A stretch of DNA of 64,000 nucleotides, taken from contig NW_024104318.1 of the NCBI RefSeq assembly GCF_003945595.2, forward strand, positions 1,116,001 to 1,180,000, written 5' to 3'. Both the position numbers and the translations under genes were made by a program. Below are positions 11,421-22,290 of this stretch, in pieces. A model generated the notes under the pieces. The model saw nothing but the letters and a program-made list of their open reading frames with translations. It ran no database searches and was not told the DNA's origin. The first letter of the stretch is position 1, and every line of letters begins with the position of its first letter. Source of the stretch: Pipra filicauda (Eukaryota > Chordata > Aves > Passeriformes > Pipridae).

Positions 11421-12739
11421 GGTGGCACTTGTTCTTCTCTCACATCCACTGCATAAATGCCAGCACTGCTTTGAACGATCTTTCTACTACTTTTGTTAAT
11501 GAAACAGTGCAACCACTGAAGTGGTGTAAGAGATACTTTTAATATATTCAAAATGATGGAGGAGGAGGAGGTTGTAAAATCCCTTCCCCGCCATAACTTA
11601 AAGTTCAGCTGTTCAGTGTACACTCACCATACGAACTTAGAAGATTTTCAGTTAATTTGGCTAACATATGCAAAAATGGCATTTCTGTCTTTACTCATCA
11701 AAGGACTTAAACCATAAAGAATGGCAAGGTCATTAAGAAAACAAAAAGTAACTAAAATTTAATCATACTTCACAAATTTTAACCATGCACAGATTGCATT
11801 AGCAATAAAATGGAAGGGGGAAAAAAGAGGGAAGTAAATTCTTTTAGTAACTGTGATAGAATTAAACAAATGTACCATGATTTATGGGGCAGAAAGCAAA
11901 CTTTTGGAATAATTATTCAGAAAGTCTGCAAGCATTCCAATAAAATTACAAATTCTTATGTGAAAAAAATTTGAGCAGCAGGGCCCTTCTGGAGAGTTTA
12001 GACACAAATTTGGCTCATCTCATGAGTAAAACTTGCTTTTGGATCTCAAATGTGTTCCTGCTGCAGGAGTTCACATTAGGGGAAAAAAAAGCCATAGAAA
12101 ATTTAGTCTGGCTCAACTGGTTTCAAATTTCTCAAGAGAGTCATCTAAAATAAAGACAAGTTGCTTTTTATTTTTAAAGCTGGGAAAGAAAGTCTCTCAA
12201 ATAAAATTAAAGAGCATAATTAAATAGTGCTGCTGTCATATCATGATACAGTTAAGGGAACCTTCTTAGCCTTGCTCCTTTCCACAAGCCCTTCCTCAGA
12301 AACAAAAAACCCCATTTAACTAATAGCTAATGATAGGATTGCTATGATCTTTCCCAATACAAAAACAAGTGTTTTTTTAAGAAGCTGATACTACAAGGCC
12401 CTGGATTCCCTTGATTTCCAGTGAAAGTTGAAGGCATCTGGCACTATGTAAGACACGTCCGGACCCCACAACAGCTGGTGAGTTCCTTTCCCTCTTCTAT
12501 TACTGTTATTATATAGCATCAAGTGAAATCAGAAATGCATCTGGATCCAAATACTCAAAGTATTCAGAAAATATCTAGTTCTCTGGACTAAGTCTGGGCT
12601 TGCCTCTTAGAATTTTGTTCTATGCTGTATGATATGTTATACCATTTGCTGCTAAATAGTTACTGGCCATAGTCTAGTTCTCAATGCTGTCTCCAGTACT
12701 GAGAGCCAAAACACTGTCATTGTTCTGTATCCTCAACTC
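11421..12739. other. Non-coding DNA, no gene recognised
   Basis: Downstream of the CpG cluster the sequence returns to AT-rich unique DNA. The block to about 11620, including a GGAGGAGGAGG run near 11560, may belong to the same element. Two overlapping frames at 11971-12227 contain no domain. Confidence 0.55.
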
Positions 12740-13210
12740 TTTTCCCTTTCCTCAGCCTCCTTTTAAGAATATGCTAATGAGATGGGGGCTGCAGGTTAAA
12801 TCACAGTGGTCAGTAGAACATAGTTTACAGGTGCACTTTTAGCCTTTATGGAAGCTTTTTGCTAAAGATAAAAGATTGGGGACTAAGAAATAGCTTGTGA
12901 GAGGCACATTAAAACCCCTCCATTAGGGTCAGAGTCATTAAAGTTTAGTCAAAGCACCAAAGACTTTCTAACAAGTATTACGCTTAGTAAACGTTTTCCA
13001 CCGGAGCACGGATATTGGTAAGAGCTCTTGGAGTGTGTCAATTAATCAGTATTCACCTGCCTTGACAGCTTGAAATATTACTCACTTATTTGGCTGGTTC
13101 AGATTTGTCAGACTTGACTATGTCACAAGTTAACATGTCCCCATATTAAAAAGGAGCCCACTGGCAAAATGTGGACATTGGACCTAATAAAAAACATTTG
13201 GCCAAACAAT
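12740..13210. promoter_or_regulatory. Candidate conserved non-coding block
   Basis: High-complexity sequence with retained CpGs near 12980-13010 and tightly packed motifs: ATGCTAAT (POU-like), AGATAAAAGATT (GATA-like), CAATTAATCAG (homeodomain), CACCTG (ZEB/SNAI E-box) and TTGACAGCTTG (MEIS/PBX-like). No repeat or frame is present. The enhancer call is inferred from texture and edges are approximate. Confidence 0.35.
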
Positions 13211-14219
13211 CAAGCAACACTGATCACTGTTATCACTCACACACACAATTAAGAGCAACTGTCTTTGAGACTACCAAGCTCAACAGGAAGCAATAACCTG
13301 TTACTTTACCAAATATCTTTCAAATAGTTAACAGAAGGATAAAGTGTCCACCACATTCAGAGGCATTAAATTGCTTGGCTAAAGCCGCATAAATATTTTG
13401 GAAGTCTTGAGTCATTTGCTAGTACAAATTACTTAAGACAGAAGCTGTCCCTCAATCCACAGAATATTTTTTAGCCAAGGAAGCCCCTTCTGCCACAGGA
13501 AGGCCATTTAGGCAATGCTCTCCATGTTTGCTCTCAGTGTGTGCTATTAAAACAGAAAGTGCTCTGAAGGTAGCAAGTTGTCTGGGATTAGACCATCACA
13601 TGAATTCATAGTGGGAAAGGCAGTCACATACAGCCAATGTTTGGTTAAAAGTATCCAACAACAGGGCACATGAGTGCTGCTGTTAAGCCTGGGGCAGCGC
13701 TGAGCAGCACAAACTGCCCTACAGAAGACCTCAAAGATCTCAAAAGTAATAACAAAAAATTATACAAGAAAGATCTTTTCAGGGATAAGGAAAGCTTAAC
13801 CACTTACGTGTGTGCAGTGAACCCTGCGGTCCTTTCAGAGAGGCTCCTGGGAAGCAGCTATATGCTACTGAAGTATTTCAGTCTTTGGGCAAAACAAGCT
13901 TGACATCCCTGTTGGCATCTCTGCTGAGAACAGACACTGCCCTTACTCAGAAAACATCAAACGTGACTTTCTGCTTTCTATGGTGAAGCTGAATACTGAA
14001 GGCAGGGGGAGGAGAGGTCATAGAGGAAGCAGTAGTTAGCGGGGTAAAGTGAGTGTTATAATCCCCAAATTGCAGTTCGACTCAATGTTTGCAGACAATC
14101 TGCCTGTCTAAACCAAGACAGTATCATTTTTCTTTCTTCTAGGAGAGGGTTAAGTATAATCTGAAGCCTGGAAAATGGCTGCTGTTGATACTAGTGAGGC
14201 CTTCTTTTTAACTAGATCC
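13211..14219. other. Unique non-coding DNA, nothing specific seen
   Basis: Contains a short CACACACA run near 13240 and a 77-codon frame at 13670-13903 without a recognisable domain. No transposon remnants were recognised. Confidence 0.55.
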
Positions 14220-14600
14220 TTCAGGAAAAAACAAATTAATCAACAGCCAGCTGAAGTGGGTTTAATGATTGCATTCTGCATACAATCAGCTTTTCCCTTT
14301 TCAAGGGCCATCAATATGTCAAGGGAAGACATATCTGAAGGATATAGCTCTTAACATCAAGGTTATCTATTCTCCACAAGGCTCCCACTCCTTACTGGGC
14401 TGATACTTTACACTGCCTGTGTCTAACATTTTCATCAACTCTGCAATCAATCAAGGTAATAATGTTGTGCAAAAAATCAATTAACAACGCAATTAAACTT
14501 TCCTTATTATCTCAAAGGGCTGAAATAATACCTAAAGGGAAGATAGACTCACTGAATGCAGACATCCATAACCCAATGTGAAAGTGAATTATGAGGTTAG
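14220..14600. promoter_or_regulatory. Candidate conserved non-coding block
   Basis: Dense AT-core motifs (TTTAATGATTGCAT, CAATCAATCAAGG, CAATTAACAACGCAATTAAA) are embedded in complex sequence without repeats. The recurring ATCAAT/AATCAA pattern would suit homeodomain or PBX-type factors. This is inference from composition only. Confidence 0.28.
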
Positions 14601-15836
14601 ACAGATGCAGGCATGTACTGGCGCTGTTATTTTCAAAGGGATATATCTCATCCAGGCAGTGTATCAGTCACCACCAATCCCATACCCTAAAATTCCAAAT
14701 TACTTTTAAGAAATATACGATGTGCAATATCCATTTCATATTCTCTTTTAGAGATAAACCCCCCAAAATCTGAACAGGAGTATTATTCAAAGACAAAATG
14801 ATCTTTCAGAAAGAACATAAAATATAAAAGCTATAATAACATTTACATCTGTATACCACCCATGTCTGTAAATGCAGGTCATCAATTATATGTAATCTGT
14901 AGCGAATAAAGAACAGAAGAAGCAGCACAACATTTAAAGCCCAAAGGCTCAAATTTGCAAATACCTTGCATCAAGTACGCTGAAGGAAGAGCCCCAATAT
15001 AAACACATGCAGCAAAAACAGCAGTGACTTAAGTATCATTGAAAATAAGTCAGAGTGCCTATATTATTTTGTAATTACATTCAATCCTCATGGAAACATC
15101 ATTCCCAAGAGCTGAGAGTTTTTAAGTACATCGAAAGCAAACAATTAACCCCTTGCTGTTGGGAGGATTTGGGTTTTAGCATAAAGACATTAAGGATCAA
15201 GGGTGCTCAGCACACCAGCACAATGGAGTTAATATAGTTAGGAACCCAGGTGCAATAGCCTTGTGTCAGAGATGCCTGGATGAGGATTTGAGGGAGGGTG
15301 AGGAAAAGAGTAGAGAAAGAATACATCTAAAATTACTAGGATACGAGGGATCTTACTACTCCACAGGGACAACCAGAAAGTATTATACAAAAAAGTTATC
15401 ATGACCAAACTAGGTGTTTTATGGGTTTTTTTGACACCTATCATTTTCTATCACAAAACCTGAGCATTTCCCCTCAGCCCCCCCTTGCTCATTTCCCAAC
15501 ACACACACACCAAGTCTTCAGCCTCTGTTGTTTTGATTTAACATAGGCAAAAAGATAATGAAAATAGAAAACACTTAAGGGAAACCTATGCCAGAGTGAA
15601 AAGCTAGGATCACATCCTGTAATAAGCTCGGGAAAATTTGGAAGCGGAAAAGGTTTACCTTATACACTGCACTTTGAATTCTTCTATTAAAGGACACTCT
15701 GTGTGTCTGTGTTAGGTGTTCTACAAAGCAGTTCTCCCAGCAGGGTTTGCTTAAGCACATAACAGCTGCAGTTTAGAAATAGTCTATTCCTACAATTAGC
15801 TCATGTAGTGCAAGTGGCTTGTTTGGACCAAGAACA

Positions 15837-15838
<2 letters not shown>
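14601..15838. other. AT-rich non-coding DNA
   Basis: No gene was recognised. A short (AC)6 run lies at 15499-15510. Short frames of 60-68 codons show no domain. Confidence 0.55.
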
Positions 15839-15868
<30 letters not shown>

Positions 15869-15881
15869 CTTTTTTTTTTTT
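15839..15881. repeat. Long T tract (T30-C-T12)
   Basis: Thirty consecutive T residues, one C and twelve more T residues. It could be the reversed poly(A) tail of a minus-strand retrocopy, but the sequence to its right shows no TTTATT (reverse AATAAA) within the first 30 bases and no recognisable gene remnant. A simple slippage-grown homopolymer is the plainer explanation. Its length in the assembly may be inaccurate. Confidence 0.95.
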
Positions 15882-18154
15882 GATAATTCTCCCTGGTTTG
15901 TCTTTGTCTTGCACTTCCTGCTCTTCCCCCTGTTACCCCCGTACTGTGGAGTCAGTCATGGGTGAGATATAAATAAGTGTTACTAAAATTTTCCACAATT
16001 TTTTAAGCACCATGGACTTTTCCTGCGTGGATTTGGGACATTAATATTATTCCAGGATTAGAGAATTCAGCCATTACTATCTTAACCTTTAGGAACATAA
16101 TTAATATGTTTTCATTTTCAATGACTTCATTGTATGTCTATCAACTGGAACCATTCCTGCTGTGTATTTGATTCCACTGACGATGGGGTGTGTTGGATTT
16201 TAAATGATGTGCTAGCACTTCTGTTCCCTATATACTCTAGTTTATGTGTTATTCATGACTTGCATTTGGAGACATGGATGATACACAGATGTAAATGCTA
16301 TTAAAGCTTTTGTGTTTTAGATTCATTGTGAAAGACTTCTTTGTTTTCAGATAATTCTTTTAACCATCACAAATAACCAGTAATACATGACATTGTCTTG
16401 AGACATTTTTTCTTTCCTGTTAAGGTTTTTGATTAAGAGAATCTTTTTTTCTCCCTAGTGTTCTCTCATCATCAAAATAAAATACAGGATAAACTGACAG
16501 ACAGCAGTTACACCTGCAGGATAATGTAGAAGTAAACCTCCTTTTTGTTATATGCTCATTATATAAAACCAGAAACAAAAGTTACTTTGTTTTTTTAATA
16601 GCTGTCAGAACTGTGGATCCCAGTTTAAGAAGTGTGCAACTGGTATTATTCTGAAACTGCTTTCACCCTTTAATATCCCATTTGTAATCCTCAGGAATTC
16701 AAAATGAACATGGTAAAGAAAAAGGTACTTTGCCAACTCATGGTTTCCTATCTTCTTTTTCACTTAAACTTATTTTAGATTAGTAGTCTTGTAACACTAT
16801 TTAAATATTTTGACTATATGGCAGACATACTGTGTGTCTGTTGCACTGGTACTAGGTAGAAAAATGTGAAACACAAATACGTACTTAAATTCATGTATCA
16901 GCCTTGGAAAACATTACCAGCCAGTAGACAGAAGCAATTTTTTTGATGGACAGATAAAACACCGTTAATTTTTTTCATCGTCACTTATTAAGACAAGGGG
17001 TGAGCAGGTAGATTTGTGTATCTGGGCTGGTAAATCTTCAAGACAGTTGCATAAAGTTGCTGTACTTAAGTACATATACACACCTACATAACTTTGAACT
17101 GAAAGAAAAGTGCTCTCAAAAAGCTACATTTAATCACTAATAATTCTGCCAATTGACAGTATTATTTCACATGTCCTTACACCTTAGATACTTCCTCTCA
17201 ATGAAGTTGAACCTCATTTCAAATGTAAAGTCTTGGAGTTGTAAAATTTTCTGCTTTTTGCTTTAAAAGAAATATTTTATAATTTTTTTTATTTCTGTAT
17301 TTTATCCGTTATATCCATTAAGCCCATAATAGCAGCAGCCTCTCTATAGAACTTAAATGTTCGGAAAACCACAGCAAAAAGGATTTCTTTGTCTGAAGTT
17401 CAAGCTTCTTGTTGTAGAAACCTAACTCAGAGGGTTCTGTCAACTGGTATAATGACCAAGAAAATAACTTATTACATCTTCTGCTGTTGGAGTAGTGTGT
17501 TGGATAGTGGGGGTTTCCACTCCCCAATGTATTATTTTACAGAAGACTTCATATTTTGTTGTGAATAGTTACTGAAAAGAGAGTTTTCTATCTGACAGAG
17601 AGAATCAATCTAATGTCACCCACTCTTTACCTCCAATTTTCTACTAGCACCACCTCTGTCTAGTGCAATTTTGTTAATGTTTTGCTGTAGATGCCTGCTG
17701 TTTTACTTCACATGCCACTAAAGCTTACTGCTCTTAAGCAGTTCTGGAAAACTACCTTTGAGCTTTATGAAACAGCAGACAATTTTTTTAAACGGAACTA
17801 AACTGTAACTTAATTCAGCAGGACACTGCAACCCTGCTTCTAAGTCTTTGATGCTTTATTAGGACAACAAGGCTCCAACCCTCCCCTTCAATAGACACAT
17901 TGAAATCAGCTCAGAACTACTCGACAGACCATTTCTAATGGCCATAAATCGGTATGTCCTGGCTCAATATTAGTAGCCGCCGTAACTGAGTAGAACCTGA
18001 TGCAACATAACAAGGATATGTAGAGGTAAAATAGTTAAATAACAATTTGAAATAAAATGGCCTGCCTACCAAACAGAAGTTAGATATTTTGGATGCCTCT
18101 GTAGTAATATGTGATTTCTGTCACTCTCCCAATGCCCTTTTCTGCCTTAAACAC
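15882..18154. other. Non-coding DNA, T-rich on plus strand
   Basis: The plus strand is mildly T-rich to about 17.8 kb. No exon, transposon or conserved protein was recognised. The 69-codon minus frame at 17318-17527 has no domain. Confidence 0.5.
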
Positions 18155-18308
18155 TCTGTCACCAAGCCTAACAGAGTTCAAGAAGCATTTGGATGATACT
18201 CTCAGGCATATGGTGTAACTCTTGTGGATGGTCTTTTGGAGGGCTAAGGGTTGGACACGAAGATCCTTATGGGTCCCTTCCAACTCAGCATATTCTGTGA
18301 TTCTGTGA
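18155..18308 (+). mobile_element. CR1 LINE 3'-end fragment
   Basis: This matches the terminal part of avian CR1: a CACCAAGCCTAACAGAGTTC-type start, the CTCTCAGGCA motif, then GGGTCCCTTCCAACTCAGCA, ending in two tandem ATTCTGTG octamers at 18292-18307. The octamer tail is diagnostic of CR1, which is copied from its 3' end and is nearly always truncated at the 5' side. Only the untranslated tail and the last part of the reverse transcriptase ORF region remain. Sense orientation is plus. The T run immediately beyond it is flanking DNA. Confidence 0.93.
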
Positions 18309-19229
18309 TTTTGAACATAGTTGTTTTGGTTTTTTTTTTACAGGTGGTGGTAAAGCCAACACAATATGATTGGTGATCTTGAAGTAGCAGGTCAGCCATA
18401 AAACCTCCAACATGTGACTCACTGCACTGCTAAGAGAAATTATTTAGATGAATGAAATATTTTTGACAGATAGTGAAGTCAAGAGAGATCAGGCTCAACC
18501 AATCCCCAAAGAAGGAAATAGTGACCCATAGGCTTTCAACTATCCTCCCTTTCTGATGTTATTCCACAGCACACATTATTGGAAGCTTTGAGACCACTCT
18601 AGACCATCAGGGGTCCACTAAGGTAAGATTAGCCAAGAAATGGGGTACTAAACCAGATTACAGAAAGATGGTACAAGATGTTCCTCCCTTTTTCTTCCAC
18701 TTATTAGAATTTTTTGTTTGGAAGAAGTCTGTCTTCTTATAAGACCTAATGATATGAAAACAACATTTTTCTTTACCTAAAGAGAATACCTTCATATGTT
18801 TTTTTACATAGTAACTGTGCAGGCCTGGTGATTCTGGCAGTCTTGTATAGCCTCCTTCCCCATTTATAGCAAAGATGGTTAAGTTCTGGACACATGGCTC
18901 TAAAATTTATTGACTTCAAGTGCAATTAATATCCAAGCCTCTGGGAAGCTTATATAAAGCTATTACTCTGTTCAAAGGGGGGGAAAAAAGACCATCAAAT
19001 GCTTATACTGAAAGTTATTTTTCTGTTTTTCTTTGTCTCAAAAAAGAAAGGGGGAGGGGGAGATGACTGTTCCATAATTATAAATCTTCTGAAACCGTAA
19101 CTCAGGAAAAGACTTTTCAAATAAAATGTTTCCCAGAAAAGAATATTTGGCAGTGGTTGGCTCTTGTTTTCCCTAATAACCATTAAAAGTCTGACCTAGT
19201 AAACCATTTTACTGCAACGTTTGAAATGG
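18309..19229. other. Unique non-coding DNA
   Basis: A T tract followed by ACAG at 18340-18343 looks like a splice acceptor and is followed by a weak donor-like GTGGTG, but there is no open frame to support an exon. Nothing else was recognised. Confidence 0.5.
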
Positions 19230-19690
19230 TAGAGTTTACATTTTATTTAATGAATAGTTGCAGAGCATTAAAGCAACATCTCGTCAGCAAAACAGCTCCT
19301 TATCCTCGCTTTGTCTCAATTGGTTTTTTTACATTTCATTTTCAATGACATGTCAGCCGTCTCTCACCAACCTCAAAGGAAAGTTGAATGCGGAGCTTAC
19401 AAAGTTAAGCTGACATTTGCTCTCTTCCAATAAAAAATATTTAGTCCATTAAACATAAATACCTGTCATTATGATACATGGACTGGGTACAAGCCTCCCG
19501 TTTCCCTCTGATGTTTATTACATCCAAACAACTGCAGTGCCTGCATGTTTTCAACTTTAGTGTATTGATTAAACTTTTAAATGGCTGCCATATAACCCAG
19601 GGACATCAGGAAGATTAATTTGCGTCAATGTTCATCTGTAATTCATTAGCCATTTATTCTTTACAACCACATGGGCTATCAAGAAAATGC
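19230..19690. promoter_or_regulatory. Candidate conserved non-coding block
   Basis: A 460-bp complex block with retained CpGs (near 19283, 19307, 19359, 19391), a perfect TGACATGTCA palindrome at 19346-19355 (the form bound by MEIS/TGIF-type homeodomains), a CTCAAAGG TCF-like site, and several ATTAAA/TTAATT cores. There are no frames, transposons or simple repeats. It is the cleanest enhancer-like block outside the CpG cluster, but conservation has not been tested. Confidence 0.38.
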
Positions 19691-22266
19691 AGGCCATTTT
19701 TCACTCTGCACAGGCTTGGGAACAGATCCTGAAATTTGTGCTGCATACAAATAAGCTCCCCAGGCCCAGCCACTTAAACTGCTTGGCTTTTCAAAAGTTA
19801 AAGTTGGGAATAACAGTGGAAAAAAGGGAACATAAAAACCCAGAAATGGACAAAATATACGTCCTCAGGGTACTAGGGATTTAACAGAGTTTGTCCACTG
19901 TCTTTTCATCCATGGATTATGGTTTCTTATTTCAGTCAGATTAAAATAACTGAAACTTGTTACTGTGCAAAGGCCATAAATAAATGAGCTGCACCCCCCT
20001 CTAATATCTTCTAAGATGCAGTTACTTGGAGAAAGCTAGAAAGCAGCAGTGAAGTATGAAAAGCTCATGCCTCAAGGAGGTTGTAGCTGTGAATCTAAGA
20101 GAAGGATGCAGTTTTAACCAACTCTCACATTTATTGTGGATTCCAGTCTTGCCTTTATTTGGGAAAATAGCCAGCTAAATATTGGTATGTTTCCTTAGGG
20201 TAGAAGTAAGCCATCTGGCTCCTTGATTTGCCCTACTGACCTCCTGGCACAGTATGAAGTGCATATTAAATAAGGAAAAGGAAAGAGAACAGTCATAAAG
20301 CAAACAAAAATGCACATGAATTTTACATTTACAACATTGAAAGATCAATGAAATGCATCCTGGTTCCTTTCCTCTTCACTACCTATAAATTACAAAATGG
20401 TGTCACTGTGTTAGGTAAATGCATAGTGGTAGGGCAATAGAGTCCTTGAACCTAAGGGTAGTAAGCTAGATATCAAAAATGAAGACCTCACAAGCCAAAT
20501 CCAACAGGTTCCCTGTTGCACAGGAACATAAGCATAATAGCACCCTGTAACAAACACAGAAATCTCCACATTGGTCTAATACCTCAATTAGGATGTAATC
20601 ATCTCTACTTAACAGCTACAGTTACAGTGCTGCCATTTTAAAATGTGGATTTACACATACACTTGAAAAGAAGGCAGAAGGAGACAATTTGCTTCTAAAG
20701 CCAGTTATCACCTTACTCAAATATCAACCTGGGTGAAAAGAACTCTGGAGCGAGCACCTGAATTGCAGCCATAGGGGGAGTGCAAAAGAATCAGTAAACT
20801 ACACAAGGACATCCCCTCAGAAAGTTTGTGGGACTGAAGAAGGCAATCAAAACCAGGGCCCTGCAATTCTGGGAGGTGATTTGCCAGGTTGGCCAAATAA
20901 AGATTTGCTACAAAGCTTTAGAAAACACAGATATTAAACGAACGTGTGAATGACAAAATGTGTCTTATGAATGTGTTGTCCTGTTGAGTGTAATCCTCCC
21001 AATGTAAGGCTGATGCTGCTCAACCTGCCTGCACCACCCAACCTGGCCTCTCTACAGCCACGGTGAGTTGTGATCTCAACACAGGCTGGACTTTCTCTGC
21101 TAAGGCACTGCAGGGAGCAGCAGGCTCTAATGAAGTCCAAGGAACACACAGGAGGCAATGATGTATCTGAAAAACCTGAGCTATGGAGCAGCGATAGATT
21201 TTGGCTCATGCTCTCCAGCAGCTCCAAAGAATTAAATGCTGCCCTGCCATTATGTTATCAGCCAAAAATCTGCCATTTGGTGAATGTGTCTGAAATTTGT
21301 ATACCAGTACTTATATAGGCAATCTGCAGGCAGGACTGCTAAGCAGCATTTCTGTCAGCTGAGTGGCTTGTAAATGCCCCAAAATAAGTGACCCAAAAAA
21401 ATTACTAGATATGCAGGAATAACTCAAAGTGACTTTTGGATATGCTTTTGTGTTTTATTACATGCTTGAAATTTAGACTGAGCTCATAGAAAGATTCATT
21501 ATAGGTTCATCAGCCTCACAAGCAAACCTGAGTTGATTTGTGGTTTCATTTTGCACAAATACTTACTTTTAATAGGCAGGAGAAAATTAAATGAGTCTTG
21601 GTCAGATATTTGGATTCCTTTTCTATCTAAAATTTGAGTCAAAAAGAATGTTGGGAAATAAGCCAGTTTCAAAGCCATATGTATGAGGAAAGAAGTCCAT
21701 TTATCCAAATCTGGATAGTTTTATTCTGTACACACGACCTGAGTCGCTCTGGTCTATATCTGCCCCACTGCACAAGAAAAGATGAAATCTCAGCTTCAAC
21801 TTTTTATTTGTTTTGGTTTTGTCAGCTTTAGTTGTACCTTGAAAATAATTTAAATATAATTTGTTTGGAATAAATTATTTTTCTACTGTGACAGGTGACA
21901 TACCAGGAACTTCACCAATGAAAATGTGTAGATAACAAGTGAGTTGAAAATATTACACAATTTACCTAGTCTAAGTAGAAAAAAGATGTAGTGCTAAAAC
22001 TGTAACTTAAACTAAGAAAAGCAAAGCAAATTGTAGCATAACCATGGAATTTCTACCACATCAGAAAAAAAAGATATATAAAATAGTTAGTACAAAAAAC
22101 AATTGCAGGTGTTGTAGAACAGAGCCATTATAAATTCAGTGGAAAATTTTTCAACCTTACTTCTACAGATACTGAAAGCTACCTCATGGTGCTCTCTAAA
22201 CAGTGTTTCCTTAGAAACTTTCACCTTTGCTTTGCTAGCATTAACTTACAGTAGAATACAGGTAAG

Positions 22267-22290
22267 AACCCCAAGCAAGAGCTTGGGGTT
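22267..22290. repeat. Perfect 10-bp hairpin, 4-nt loop
   Basis: AACCCCAAGC and its exact reverse complement GCTTGGGGTT are separated by AAGA. The stem is GC-rich. Immediately upstream, a consensus splice donor (CAG, then GTAAGA at 22261-22266) abuts the stem, so an RNA of this strand could bury the donor in structure. The stem is too short for a microRNA precursor. Confidence 0.85.

Noticed and set aside
16003..16023. RE1/NRSF-like site (AAGCACCATGGAC)
   Set aside because: The left half matches the REST consensus, but the right half has four consecutive mismatches (TTTT in place of AGCG).
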